A DNA stretch of 64,000 bases. It comes from Eucommia ulmoides (taxonomy: Eukaryota; Streptophyta; Magnoliopsida; Garryales; Eucommiaceae). Below, in pieces: positions 46,894 through 57,340 of the stretch. The DNA lies in assembly GCA_016647705.1 (NCBI GenBank), contig CM028326.1, positions 5,146,001 through 5,210,000 on the forward strand, written 5' to 3'. Position 1 is the stretch's first letter. Each line of letters opens with the position of its first letter. The notes below the pieces were generated by a model. It worked only from the letters and a program-made list of their open reading frames with translations, ran no database searches and was not told the DNA's origin. A program made the position numbers and the translations under genes.

Positions 46894-49353
46894 TGTAAGA
46901 CCCCAACCTTTCATATACGAATAATTTAAGTCGTGTTTTAAAATATTTTGAAAATATCGGGGGATTTCGATATTGTTTTGGTGAATTAAAATTTTTAAGG
47001 GGTTGGATTGAAATTCTTATAAACATTAAAACCTATATTTGGGTTTAATTACTAACTCACCATAATCTAAGGGGAGGTTTGTGTAATTTTACAAAAATAT
47101 CTTCTAATATATATATATATATATACACACGAAGAAAATTCGAGAACCGAAGAGAAGGAAGAGGAAGTAAGGGAGAAAGAGAGATCCGTCGGTGGGTATT
47201 GTTACCGATCGTGGGCGGTGACTTGTGGTTTCCGTTGTGTGTATGTGCTGTGTATATGAGTGTGTTGTGTGTGTGTGCTTGTTTGTTTGTGTTCCCCTGT
47301 TTCCTGTTTCGATTTTGGTGAGGCAGTGTGTGCGCATGGGTTCCGACGGCGGTGTGTGTGTGGGTGTGTATTTCGTGTTCGTCTGTGTGTGGGTTGCTAT
47401 GTATGTGTGTGTGGTATGTTTGGGTAGTGTTTTGATCTAACGGAGGTGGCGGTGGTGCATGGTTTGATCGTCACCATTATCGCGGGAGCGGAGAGCTAGA
47501 GAGAAAAAGGGTGTCGCCAGCGTGGGTTTGTCTTGCAGGTGTGTGTGTGTGTGTTGTTCTTGCTGTGTGTGTGTATGTGTTGTCGGAAAAACAGAGAAGA
47601 GAGAGAAATGAAGGTGGGTTTGTCGGCGAGTGTCCAGTGGTCGGCGATTGTGTGGGTTTTTGTGTGTTGTATTGTGTGGGTGTGAGCTTATGGTGAGAAG
47701 AGAGGGAGAGAGTTGGCTGAGATCTCAAAACAGAGCAGGAGGAGGAAGACGGTTTACCACCTAAGCGGTGGATTTTCGCCTAGGCGGTGAAAATGTAGAG
47801 TGCAGTTATGAGAAAGGGAGATGTAGCCACTCGGTCGCCTAGGCGGTGGGGCGTCGCTTAGGCGGTGGGGAGCAGAATCAGAAATACATGGAATTTTAGG
47901 GAAATCCACGATCGGTTCGGAACGGGTAACCTTTCTAATTTATTTTGTGAATTCTAAATTTAGTTTACTAACCTTAGAGTAATTAAATGAAAATAATAAA
48001 TCTTGAGATTTGTTTATAAGAACAAAGTTTATAAATAGTAAACCGTAACGAAACGATACTAGTTGAATAGTTATATTTCGTAATAAAAGATGGAAAATAG
48101 GAAATTGAGGAAATTAGGATTTCATGGCGTGATTAGTTTGTTTTATACAAAAGTATTAATTTAGGCCATGTCACCGTTAGGTTCGCAGGCACCAGAGTTT
48201 GGATAAGGGATAGTCGGATAAAAGTTATGAAAGCGGATATCAGGTGAATGTACTGCCATTCTTGCCAAATTATTTTCATATAAATATGATGAGATATGTG
48301 TTTATTTAACTGTACGAATTTTATAAATTATATGGATCAAGCCAGTTATGGGTGAGTTGGTAAAATAGTTTTCCATTGAAATGTTTTGGTTTTAAAAGAA
48401 AGACTTTATAAATAATCTGTTGGATTTGGTGGTTTTAATAAAAAGGTGGGAATAGCATGATTTTTAAATTAAAAGTGGGTTTTGTAATAAAAGAGGTGGA
48501 CAATGGTGATTTTGACGGTATTGATGAAATGATGATTTTGTCGATATTATTGAAGTGATGATTTATATTATGATCTGTCCGGAGGGTGGTCCGACAGATG
48601 GATAATTATTTGTGTTTTGGTGATGATATTATTGAATTGACTATGCCATAGTTATGATGTCATGTCCGGAGGGTGGTCCGGCAGGTGGTGATTTATGATG
48701 GATACTTATTATGTGGTGATATATATTATTGGTCTCCGGAGACGTCCGATTGGCGGTGATCTGCGCAGTTAGGTCCGTTAGGAAGGCATATCCTACGGAT
48801 GGTTACGGTACCGTTGCAACTCCCGATCGTGAGGTTAAAACGATCACTATGGCTTAGCCGATGGGTGTGGGATTGAGGTGTGTGATTTAAGTTGGGGTGT
48901 TTTATATATACTGGGTGACTTATTATTGATTGGGTGTTTGGAAACTGAATTTATACTGCTTTACTTCCATAGCTTATTTGATACTAGAGATTTTACCAAC
49001 TCTGTGTGGTGTTTATATTTATTCACGCTTGATCCATTTAAAATGTTGGACTTTATGAAATATATTGTTGCTATGATAAAAATGGTTTTTACTAAGAAGG
49101 CAGTACACTCGCAGGTGAATTCTTTAGGAGACGAACCTACTGGCATTAGGTGGAGTCATCTGGGAATATGTTTGAGTGGAGCTGTCAGAAAAGATCAATA
49201 AGGAAGTAAAAGATTATGTATATGTTGTGTAATGAATTGTATAGTGAATTATTTTAAATTTGTAATGTATAAAAAGTTTTAGATGTAATAGGTGTTATCA
49301 TATTGTCGTCACGCCGGTCCTGGGATGATGGGTGTTCGGGACGGGTCGTGAAA
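46894..49353. mobile_element. Solo LTR, 2460 bp
   Basis: Begins TGTAAGACCCCAACC, ends GACGGGTCGTGAAA (the final CA has become AA), and is flanked by CAACT on both sides (46889-46893 and 49354-49358). The tandem unit two keeps CAACT once (49548-49552), an internal empty site that confirms both borders. It is the same LTR family as 42464-44831. It holds a GT-rich part (47230-47690) and CGCCTAGGCGG motifs (47781, 47846). GT-biased frames here are not genes. Confidence 0.93.
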
Positions 49354-49397
49354 CAACTACTTTAATTTTATGGTAAATGACAAACTTAATTGACACA

Positions 49398-49432
49398 TCT
49401 ATATGATATATATAAAAGCGGAAGCCTCTCAT
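49398..49432. mobile_element. Duplicated Helitron 5' terminus
   Basis: TCTATATGAT and TATAAAAGCGGAAG match the start of the Helitron at 49592, then break off into the tandem unit after CTCTCAT. Confidence 0.7.
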
Positions 49433-49591
49433 AAACTTGATGAACCAAATACAGATGAATCAATTAATTAGTTCTTATCAATCAAATAGAGTTAACAACA
49501 GAATTAAGTTGTTGAAGTTCACTAATTTATGGACTCAAATGCCAGCCCAACTACTTTAATTTTATGGTAAATGACAAACTTAATTGACATA

Positions 49592-50661
49592 TCTATATAA
49601 TATATATAAAAGCGAAAGTCTCTCATCAGGAATGAACTAGCATTAAGAATGACTTATCTCTACATTCTTATTGATTTTGATGAATGGATAATCAAGATTT
49701 ACTTAATCTAAAGAATGGACGGCTAATATTGCCTTAAGCCACCAAATTTCACTTTACCATTCCCAATCTCCACTATCCCTATTAATTATCTCAAAAGAAT
49801 GATTTATCTCTACATTCTTATTGATTTTGATGAATAGATAGTAAAGATTCACTTAATCTAAAGAATGGATAGCCAACATTGCCTTAAGCCACCAAATTTC
49901 ACTTTACAATTAATTATTCCCACTATTCACATTCCTAACTCTCCACTATCTCTATTAATTATCCCAACTATCCACATTCTCAACTCTCCACTATCCCTAT
50001 TCCCAAAACTCTGCATTCTACTTAATTCAAACATTATATTTCAAAATTTTAATAATTAGTGGGGGTTTTAATACTTTGAACCCCGGAAGTTTGACTAGAA
50101 TCTCAATTTGATCCAAATAATTTTAACACATTAAAGTTTTTTGATTGTCCAAATAGTTTTAATTTAAGTTTGAACTCCGGAGGTTTAACCATAATCTCAC
50201 TTTGATCCAAATAGTTTTACCACATTAAAATTTCTAAATTGTCCCTTAATTACTAATACAAAGTATAGCAAAAAAACAAAAAACAAAATTCCTCATCAAA
50301 TTAAAAATATTTTAGTTTTTTTATTTCATGTCACACAACAGATTTACTTTTGATCAAATCAACTATTCGTAACTAATAATTTTGAATTATTTTACTGTCT
50401 TCTACAATCATTTACAATCAACAAATAATATATGATTTCTTTTATTTTCACATATTATGCAAAAGTTTTATATACCCTATTTCAATTTAATATACACATA
50501 TGTTAATCTTTTATAAAAAAAAATAAAAAAAATCAATAATTGCACTAAAACACACAACTTAATAAGTATTATCTAAATTGGATTAACTAAATAAAAAACA
50601 AAAAAAAAAATTAAATGCAAAAATAAAAATTACCCAACGCATTAGGCGTGTAGAAAACTAG
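49592..50661 (+). mobile_element. Helitron-like element, ~1.07 kb
   Basis: Starts A|TCTATATAAT and ends AACTAG|T (50658-50661), the A|TC...CTRR|T layout of Helitrons, with a short ACGC/GCGT hairpin about 12 bp before the end. It is non-autonomous: no Rep/helicase. It contains two ~145 bp direct repeats (49650 and 49798; GATTTATCTCTACATTC or a variant) and two shorter ones with TGATCCAAATAGTTTTA. Confidence 0.7.
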
Positions 50662-51009
50662 TAATGCTTAAAAGTGGAAGGAGGGAATTTTTTTTAATGA
50701 AGTTAAAGAATGTATTTTTCATGCTTTTTGGTGGGTTCTATTTTTTTTTTATTTCCCTATATATAAAATTAGAATTTATTGATTTACTAAAATTGATAAA
50801 ATTAATCTTAATTTATGGTTGTTTGTTTATTATTTTATAGTATATTAGTAAAAAAAAAAATTTGTTGAAATATTATCTTACTCTGATTATTTATTTAATT
50901 TTAAAAATGTATTTATTTTTTATATTTATAAAACATCGTTAATTACTAAAATTTATGATTTTTATTTACCACAAATAAAAAAAAATTATAAATAAAAGTA
51001 CAAATATAA

Positions 51010-52887
51010 TCTTATTATAATACTTAAAAGTGGAAGACAAACATTTAGAATGAAATATGGTTAATCTCTCTAATCTCCTTACTTTTATCAAATTAATGGC
51101 CAAGATCTTTTCTACCAATTACCAATAAAATTAAATTAATATAAAACTACTTTTAATTTAAATTAATAACATTGAAAATGAATAAAAATTACTTCTGTTG
51201 GTGCATAAAACTGATACACATCTCGAGTATGGTCTAATCGGATGACAGATGGGTCTTCTTGCTGAGATGAAGTCGTCGATTGAAAATTATTCACGTGAAT
51301 TGAACTGGGTTTTGGGAGGACATATTTGCTATGTCCAGAGTCCTGCTCCTCAGGGAGTGTACCTACAGAAGACTTAGACTAGGATTTGCCCCGGTGAAGT
51401 CCCTCCGCGCGTGGTAATCAGTGCTCAAAGAGAAAATATACAGTAATGCAGCAAGTAAATAAATGAACTCGCACGTAAAGTCAAGCATACCTCGGACTTG
51501 CATAGCCCCTGATATATATAGAAGTTGGAGATAATTAATTGGGCCTAAACATGGTTAATTAGTCGAAACCCTATGTTTAGCCGATAATTTGGGGCGTTTA
51601 GGAGATAACCACTAGGCTTGGGCTTTTGAGTCTATTTGGAGAAGCCCATCAGGCCTATGGAGAAAATATTGGCGATAGTGGACATGGGGACGGGACCCAA
51701 GTGTTAACTCGGTGAAGCTAAAAAAATACCCTCATTAACTTCTAATTCCAATTGTATATTTGCATAATAAAATAAATTATTTTTTAATTAATAATTATAA
51801 TTATTTATTTTTATTTTTTTCTTTTTCAATCAATTAAAAATTTCATTCTTTTTTTTTTAAAAAAAGCATTAAATTCACAATATTGATTTTTAAAAAAAAT
51901 TAAATTAATTTTCATTCAAATAAAATTATGTCTTAATTAATAATTCTATTTATTTACTTATTTATTTATTTGTTTTTATTTCGTTATTACTATCAATTCG
52001 AACTTTCATTTAATTGTTACAAAAAAAAAAAATTCATAATATTGGATTTTTTTTGGAAAAAAAATGATTAAATTAATTTTTATTTAGAGAAGGGATGAAT
52101 CATGTGAGCTGAAAATAATGGACCCTCAAAGACATTCTTTTTCCCAATAGTCTATCTTATTATTAATCTTATCCTAAATGAATGTATTTTTTCCATAATT
52201 GAAAAAAAATGGAGTCTTGATGAGCATTCCAAACATTAAAAATGGTTTTCTTTTTTTCTTTTAAATCCAAATTTTATGATTAACTTTTTGCAGTGATTTT
52301 TTAAAAAAAAATTAATAATTCTCTTAAAAGTTAAAAGTCATTGTACGCCATAAAAGTTATATAATTTTTTTATTTGAAAATTACAGTTATTTTAAAGTAA
52401 TATTATAATTTTGGATTCATAAAATTATTGTACCAACGTGAAATACATTGGCTAAAATTTCAAGTTCGTATACTATTCAAAAAAAAAAAAAAAAAACGCT
52501 CTTAAAATTTATGTCCATACAATCTACTATCTTACAATATTTGAAAAACACGCAATATGTTGATATTTTTGTGATTTTTTGGCTCCGAGGTCAGAAACCA
52601 ATTTTGTCATTCCATAATTTTGTGAATTTTATTTTATTTATTTATATTTTATGGTTTCTAAATTTTGTTATGATTTTTCGAAATAGGTTTTGCTACAAAA
52701 AAATATAGGTATTCGATCAATTTTATTAAGAGTATCAAATGAAAACATCATGAGTAAGAAAATACAATTTCTATTGGTTTAACATTCAAATTATAAACAA
52801 TTATTTCGTCTTATTATAAACAAACCTAATACGATTTATTTATTTTAATTTTTGTCTAAACCCGTGTATTGCGTGGGCTAAAACTAG
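51010..52887 (+). mobile_element. Helitron-like element, ~1.88 kb
   Basis: Starts A|TCTTATTATAAT followed by ACTTAAAAGTGGAAG, ends CTAAAACTAG|T. Just before the end CCCGTGTATTGCGTGGG can form the 3' hairpin (with G-T pairs). No helicase text. A similar ACTTAAAAGTGGAAG-type phrase follows the previous Helitron at 50667. Confidence 0.72.
51196..51737. mobile_element. Possible insertion inside the Helitron
   Basis: A GC-richer 542 bp block begins TGTTGGTGCATAAAAC, with ACTTC on both sides (51191-51195 and 51738-51742). The right end (CCCTCATTA) does not mirror the left, so the class is unclear and the 5 bp match could be chance. Confidence 0.35.
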
Positions 52888-53139
52888 TTCTTTTTTAAAG
52901 TCCTAAATCTTCGACATTATGCATCCTAACACATTTTCTTCACAAGGGTTTATTTAATTAAATTTTTTTTTTTTTTACACAAACAGTTGGGGGAGGAGAT
53001 TTTGAACATTAAACTTCCCACTAGAGACACATACTAGATAACTGATAGGGTACAAGCCTTGAGTTTAATTAACTTGTAATCACTTAATTTCATTATTTCG
53101 ATTGAATTGCTTGACCCCTTGTTCTATTTAGCAGGAAAA
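52888..53139. other. No gene seen
   Basis: AT-rich linker with a poly(T) run at about 52965. Confidence 0.5.
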
Positions 53140-53645
53140 ACTATATTTTTAATCACTAAAGTATGGGGTGAGTGTCTATGTAAATCCTAAGATTTGCTAA
53201 ATTGTTTATTTGATCTTTCAAGTTCCAAATTTATTTCAATTTTGTAAAATCGAAAACGTTATTAATGATTTTTTTACGAAAAATTGATTGTGCTTAGCAT
53301 GTGGCCATCTAACAAGGATATTTTCGTTATTTTATCACAGCAATATTTTTTCCTAACATTTTTCTAATAACGATTTGAGTTTTTTTCTCTCTTTTTTCAA
53401 ATGAATCGTTGTTAGAAAATGTTAGATAAAAATATCTTATGTTCAGTAAAATGAAGAAAATATCTCCATTAGATAAGGTTGTGTTGAATATAATCTGTTT
53501 TCTGTCCAAAATTATCAACAGTGTTTTTGATGTTGAGGAATTGAAACACACGTGAAAGTTGAGGAATCAAAATTCCAATTTGTTAAATCTCGAGGTCCAT
53601 ATAGACACCTAACACATACTGTAGGGATAAAAGTATATTTTGGCG
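53140..53645. mobile_element. Fold-back MITE, third copy
   Basis: The left arm (AAAGTATGGGGTGAGTGTCT) is mirrored by the right arm (AGACACCTAACACATACTGT). The inside includes GATTGTGCTTAGCATGTGGCC and its inverse. It is the most complete copy in the window. Long inverted arms with this vocabulary suggest a Mutator-like origin, unproven. Confidence 0.65.
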
Positions 53646-54536
53646 GGTTTAGGAGGGGTTTTAGGTCCTGGGGGGGGAATGTTTCAGTGCATTAAGGTTT
53701 ACGGTAAGGGTGTTGAGCTAACTTTTCATTTGAGTCCTACGTGGCGAAAGCTGGAAATCCTATTGGTAGCACTAACGTCAATTTACCTGAACATGACGCG
53801 GCGTTAGAGAACTTCTATTTCGGGTTTAATGCACACGTTACAAGCCAAACTGTTGCTACTCGCATTAACGTCGCCAACATTTCACGCTCCATTACACCGT
53901 TATATTAAATATCTAAGATTATGATTATGGTAATTATTTTATCAAATATCAAAGAATCCAATAAAAATTAGTCCGACTAATAAGGAGAAGTGTCCATTTT
54001 ATTTATCAATTAGAGTTCGACTCTTTCGGCTGCTCCCTCTTTCTATTTCTCATGTCCTCTCTCTCTCTCATTATATATGTATGTGTGTGGACATTTTAAA
54101 GAGAGAGGGGAGGAGAGTGTTTTGTCTCTTTTTTTATTTTATTTTTTATTATTATTTTAAAAATGACGTCACGATGGAGGACAAGGTGGTAGTGGTGCAA
54201 GAGATGATGGTGACAGTGGTGATGGTGTGCAATGTTTGGTGCGTTTGGAGCCTTGGAGATATTGGTGCGATGATGGTGGGGGCTATTCAAGTAGGCTGGA
54301 GAGAAAGATGTTGGGGTTAGAGATGGTGGTAGTTGTTCTGGCTTTGGAGTTAGGTTAGAGATGGTGGTGGCGTACGATGGAGAGAGAAAAAAAAAAAAAA
54401 AAGACAATTCAAAAATATATAAATAAGTGTAAAATAGTCATTGTATTAACTTTATTTTTTGGGGTAAAATATAAGTGTTATAAAGGATTTCTATGCTTAC
54501 CGTTTTAAATATAGTGAGTGCCAGTGGCAATTTTCG
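53646..54536. other. No gene recognised
   Basis: A stretch of mixed composition (53660-53910, ACGTGGCG, ACGCGGCGTTAG) and a GT-rich GATGGTGGTGG run (54190-54380). Frames at 54081-54320 and its complement are simple-sequence products. Confidence 0.45.
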
Positions 54537-54539
54537 TTA

Positions 54540-55857
54540 ATTTTTTTGGTTAGTGTTTCCAATCTAACTTAACCCAAAAGTTCTGCGATTGATTTTTGGG
54601 AATGTTTGGTAACACAAAATTCAACCCAACCCAACTTAAAAAATGAAAATTGATTCTCAAAATTCTAAGGGAATGAGAAACAATTTTTTTTTTTTTTTTT
54701 TTTTGTGCCCAAAAAACTCAACCAAACTTTAAGGATACGCTCAGAATTTTTGGAAATGTTAAAGAGTCCCTGTTCAACCTTCCTCAAGCTCAACCACATA
54801 TAATTTGTTTTTTTTTTTTTTCAAAGCAAAGCCATGTCTGTTCTTCGAAGCCCTTGATGGTCGTCTTCTTTGCTGCCATCGTCATCGAAGCCCGAGCAGT
54901 CGCCGTTGACTGACCGTCGTCGTCTTGCCATCGTTGTTGTTTAGATGTCGACACCTCGCCATTGACATTGCCTTCTCGTCATCTCGCCATCGTCTAATCG
55001 AACAAATCTGGGTTTCGATTCCTCCATTTTTCTTCAGTTCATTTCAATTATCGTTCATCTCTTCGATTGATTGGCTATTTTGGTGATGATTATGAACAAA
55101 TTAAATTAGGGATTATATGAAATTGCTATGAATTCGAGGGAAGATGTTGGGCCACAGAATGATTCTACCGCTGGTGAATCCACAGAAGAAGCAAAACGAC
55201 ATCTACCATTGTCTTGATGATTTGGGTTGTCCATGCAAGGACCCAATTCAGATTATCTCTCTCTCTCTCTCTCTCTCCTCTCATCTGTTCTTTTCTCCAA
55301 AATAATGCATTTCTATTGTTTCAATTCCTTTGTTGGACTCGATCTCAAATTAGCTCGCCGGCGAATTGGAATCGGAGGTCGAAATCGAACTCGATCTGGA
55401 CGTCGTTTTCGAATGGGAATTGATTTGCACGCGACAATTTCGCGGAGTGGAACATCGGAGCACCATTGGAGGTCATACACGAGGGAGAAGAAGACGAGTT
55501 CCCGATGTTTGTAGCCTAGGAATCACCGGAAAACATAGGTTTCCAATGAGAAGAAGATGACAGAGATGGGTTGATTGAGATCGCATTGGTTTGATGGAGA
55601 GAGGCTGTTGGAGTTAAAATGGAGGTGAGAGAGAGATGACTAAATGAAAAAGAAAAAGAAAAATATTAAAAAATAAAAAAAAATACAAATCAATTCTAGG
55701 ATAATGCCGTTACCAAACGCGATTCTGTTCCCAGCACATAAAAAAAAATTATCGTTACCAAACGCAATTCTATTCTCGGCAAGAAACAAAATTCTCAACT
55801 CAACCCAACTCATCCCAATTAGGTTGAGAAAAGTGGAAACACTAACCAAACGCCACC
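54540..55857. mobile_element. PIF/Harbinger-like MITE, relative of 17640-18705
   Basis: The right end is the complement of GGTGGCGTTTGGTTAGTG, followed by TTA (55858-55860). The left has TTTGGTTAGTG with its first bases altered, preceded by TTA (54537-54539). Shared internal phrases include CCAACCCAAC and CCAAACGCGATTCTGTTCC (about 55713). The interior reading frames (55214-55560) overlap one another and carry no domain. Confidence 0.7.
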
Positions 55858-56089
55858 TTAGTAGTCTAGCTTCAATTTTTTAAACTATATTAAAATTGAA
55901 AGTATAAATTTTATTTATTTTTATAAATGTGTAATTATTTTATATTTATTTTGGTTCTTATTTTATGAATCATATATTATGTAAAAATATATCCACAAAA
56001 ATACAAAAAACAGCATTTATAAAGTACAGAATACATAATATAATATAATTGAGCCTCTAGAACGGAAGAAAGTTTCGTTTTTTTTTTTT

Positions 56090-56820
56090 TTCCGAATGAA
56101 GAGGCGGATCCGAAGTGCCTCTGGAGATACCTCCGCCATGTATTCTGGATCCAGTGCCTCCGGAGATCCCGTTCCGCATCTAGGGGAAGTGCCTCTGGAG
56201 ATACCTTTTTCACTTGCGATTTCGAATCTGGGAGAGAGAAGTGCCTCCGGAGATACATCTTCCACCTCTGATTCTGAATCGGGGGGAAGCGGATTCGGAG
56301 ATTTAATCACCTAGGGGGAATTGACGAATGACATTGAATCAAGTTTTGATTTTGATAAAGGGCCATATCCAGAGCGTCTCGATTCTTATAAACTAGTTAC
56401 AAAATTAAATGAGATTGTTCAAACAGGAACATGCCAACTAAATGGTATGGGGGGGGGGGGGGGGGGGGGGGGGAGCATGGGATCTGCAGTCGAGGAAAAA
56501 ATTACTCATTTGGTTGAGTACGTTACCAAAAAAAATCTACCTCTTATTCTAGTGTGTGCTTCAGGAGGGACACACATGTAAGAAGGCAGTTTAAGCTTGA
56601 TGCAAATGGCTAAAATCTCGTCTGCTTTATATGATTATGGTAAAAATCAAAATTCATTCTATTATCTATTCTTACATCTCCTACTACTAGTGGGGTAACA
56701 GCTAATTTTGATATGTTGAGGGATATCATTATTGCAAAACCTAAAGTCTATATTGCATTTGCAGGTAAAAGGGTAATTGAAGAAACACTGAAGATAACAC
56801 TATCCCTCCAACAAATTTGA
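56090..56820 (+). pseudogene. accD: Nuclear copy of plastid accD (NUPT), decayed
   Basis: One frame from 56096 reads RSASGDTS repeats (three or four copies), meets a TAG at 56312, and goes on in the same frame with [19 protein letters not shown], then [20 protein letters not shown] and [11 protein letters not shown]. These match the plastid acetyl-CoA carboxylase beta subunit as I recall it. The piece between QLNG and GGSMGS is replaced by a ~27 base G run (56447-56473). A CAA codon has become TAA at 56579-56581. After a frameshift near 56660, [14 protein letters not shown] and [14 protein letters not shown] follow. Plastid accD is a core gene of fatty-acid synthesis; this copy cannot make the protein. 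Repeats of this kind are known in extended accD genes of some eudicots. Confidence 0.85.
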
Positions 56821-56999
56821 ATTTTGCAAAAAAAATATTTTAAAATTATTTTGTTAAAAAAAATACTAGCATTTTGAATATTTGAAAAATTAAAAAGGCC
56901 ACTTGAGTAACAAACCAAACAACACTTCCGAGCTTTCAATGTGATTTCTTTTTAAATTTATGGGGCTTAATTAGAACAAATTAAATTGCAAGGGTTCGT

Positions 57000-57340
57000 C
57001 TGAAAGAAGGGACAGCATCATTACTCGTCAAATTGACGGCGCGTTCAGCTAACTCGCTTTTGCTAGCGAGTAGGTTTGGCATTCCAGTTGACCGCCTTTC
57101 GATACCGACGAAGTCGGCGAAATTCCGGTTTGCTCTAATTCTGTGTGTTCCGATGGATAATTCAACGGCACTATCACCTTCATATTCCCCAAAGCCGCTC
57201 TTACAATAAATTTATCTCAATTTTGTGACAAATCTAAGAATCAAGCACAGTTCAACGACATTTCTTAGGGTTTTCTTTTTCCCGATATTCGCGTTCGGAA
57301 TTACATTCCTAGTGTATATATATTCTTGTATGTATCGGTG
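57000..57340 (+). promoter_or_regulatory. ERO1 promoter and 5' UTR
   Basis: Composition changes to more balanced DNA from about 57000. GTGTATATATATTC at 57313 is TATA-like but close to the start codon, so it may lie in the leader. I saw no clear ERSE/UPRE motif of the unfolded-protein response. Confidence 0.4.

Larger units (their letters stand above)
46773..49591. repeat. Tandem duplication (~194 bp) with first unit split by an LTR
   Basis: Unit one is 46773-46893 plus 49354-49397. A 35 bp copy of a Helitron 5' end (49398-49432) comes next, then unit two (49433-49591), almost identical (ACTTGATGAACCAAATACAG to ACAAACTTAATTGACA). The true Helitron follows. Confidence 0.85.

Noticed and set aside
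47079..47728. Overlapping frames rich in Val/Cys or Thr/His
   Set aside because: These are products of (GT)n-like DNA within a solo LTR.
55214..55560. Three overlapping plus-strand frames as a small gene
   Set aside because: They lie within a Harbinger-like MITE, overlap in different phases, and include a CT microsatellite.
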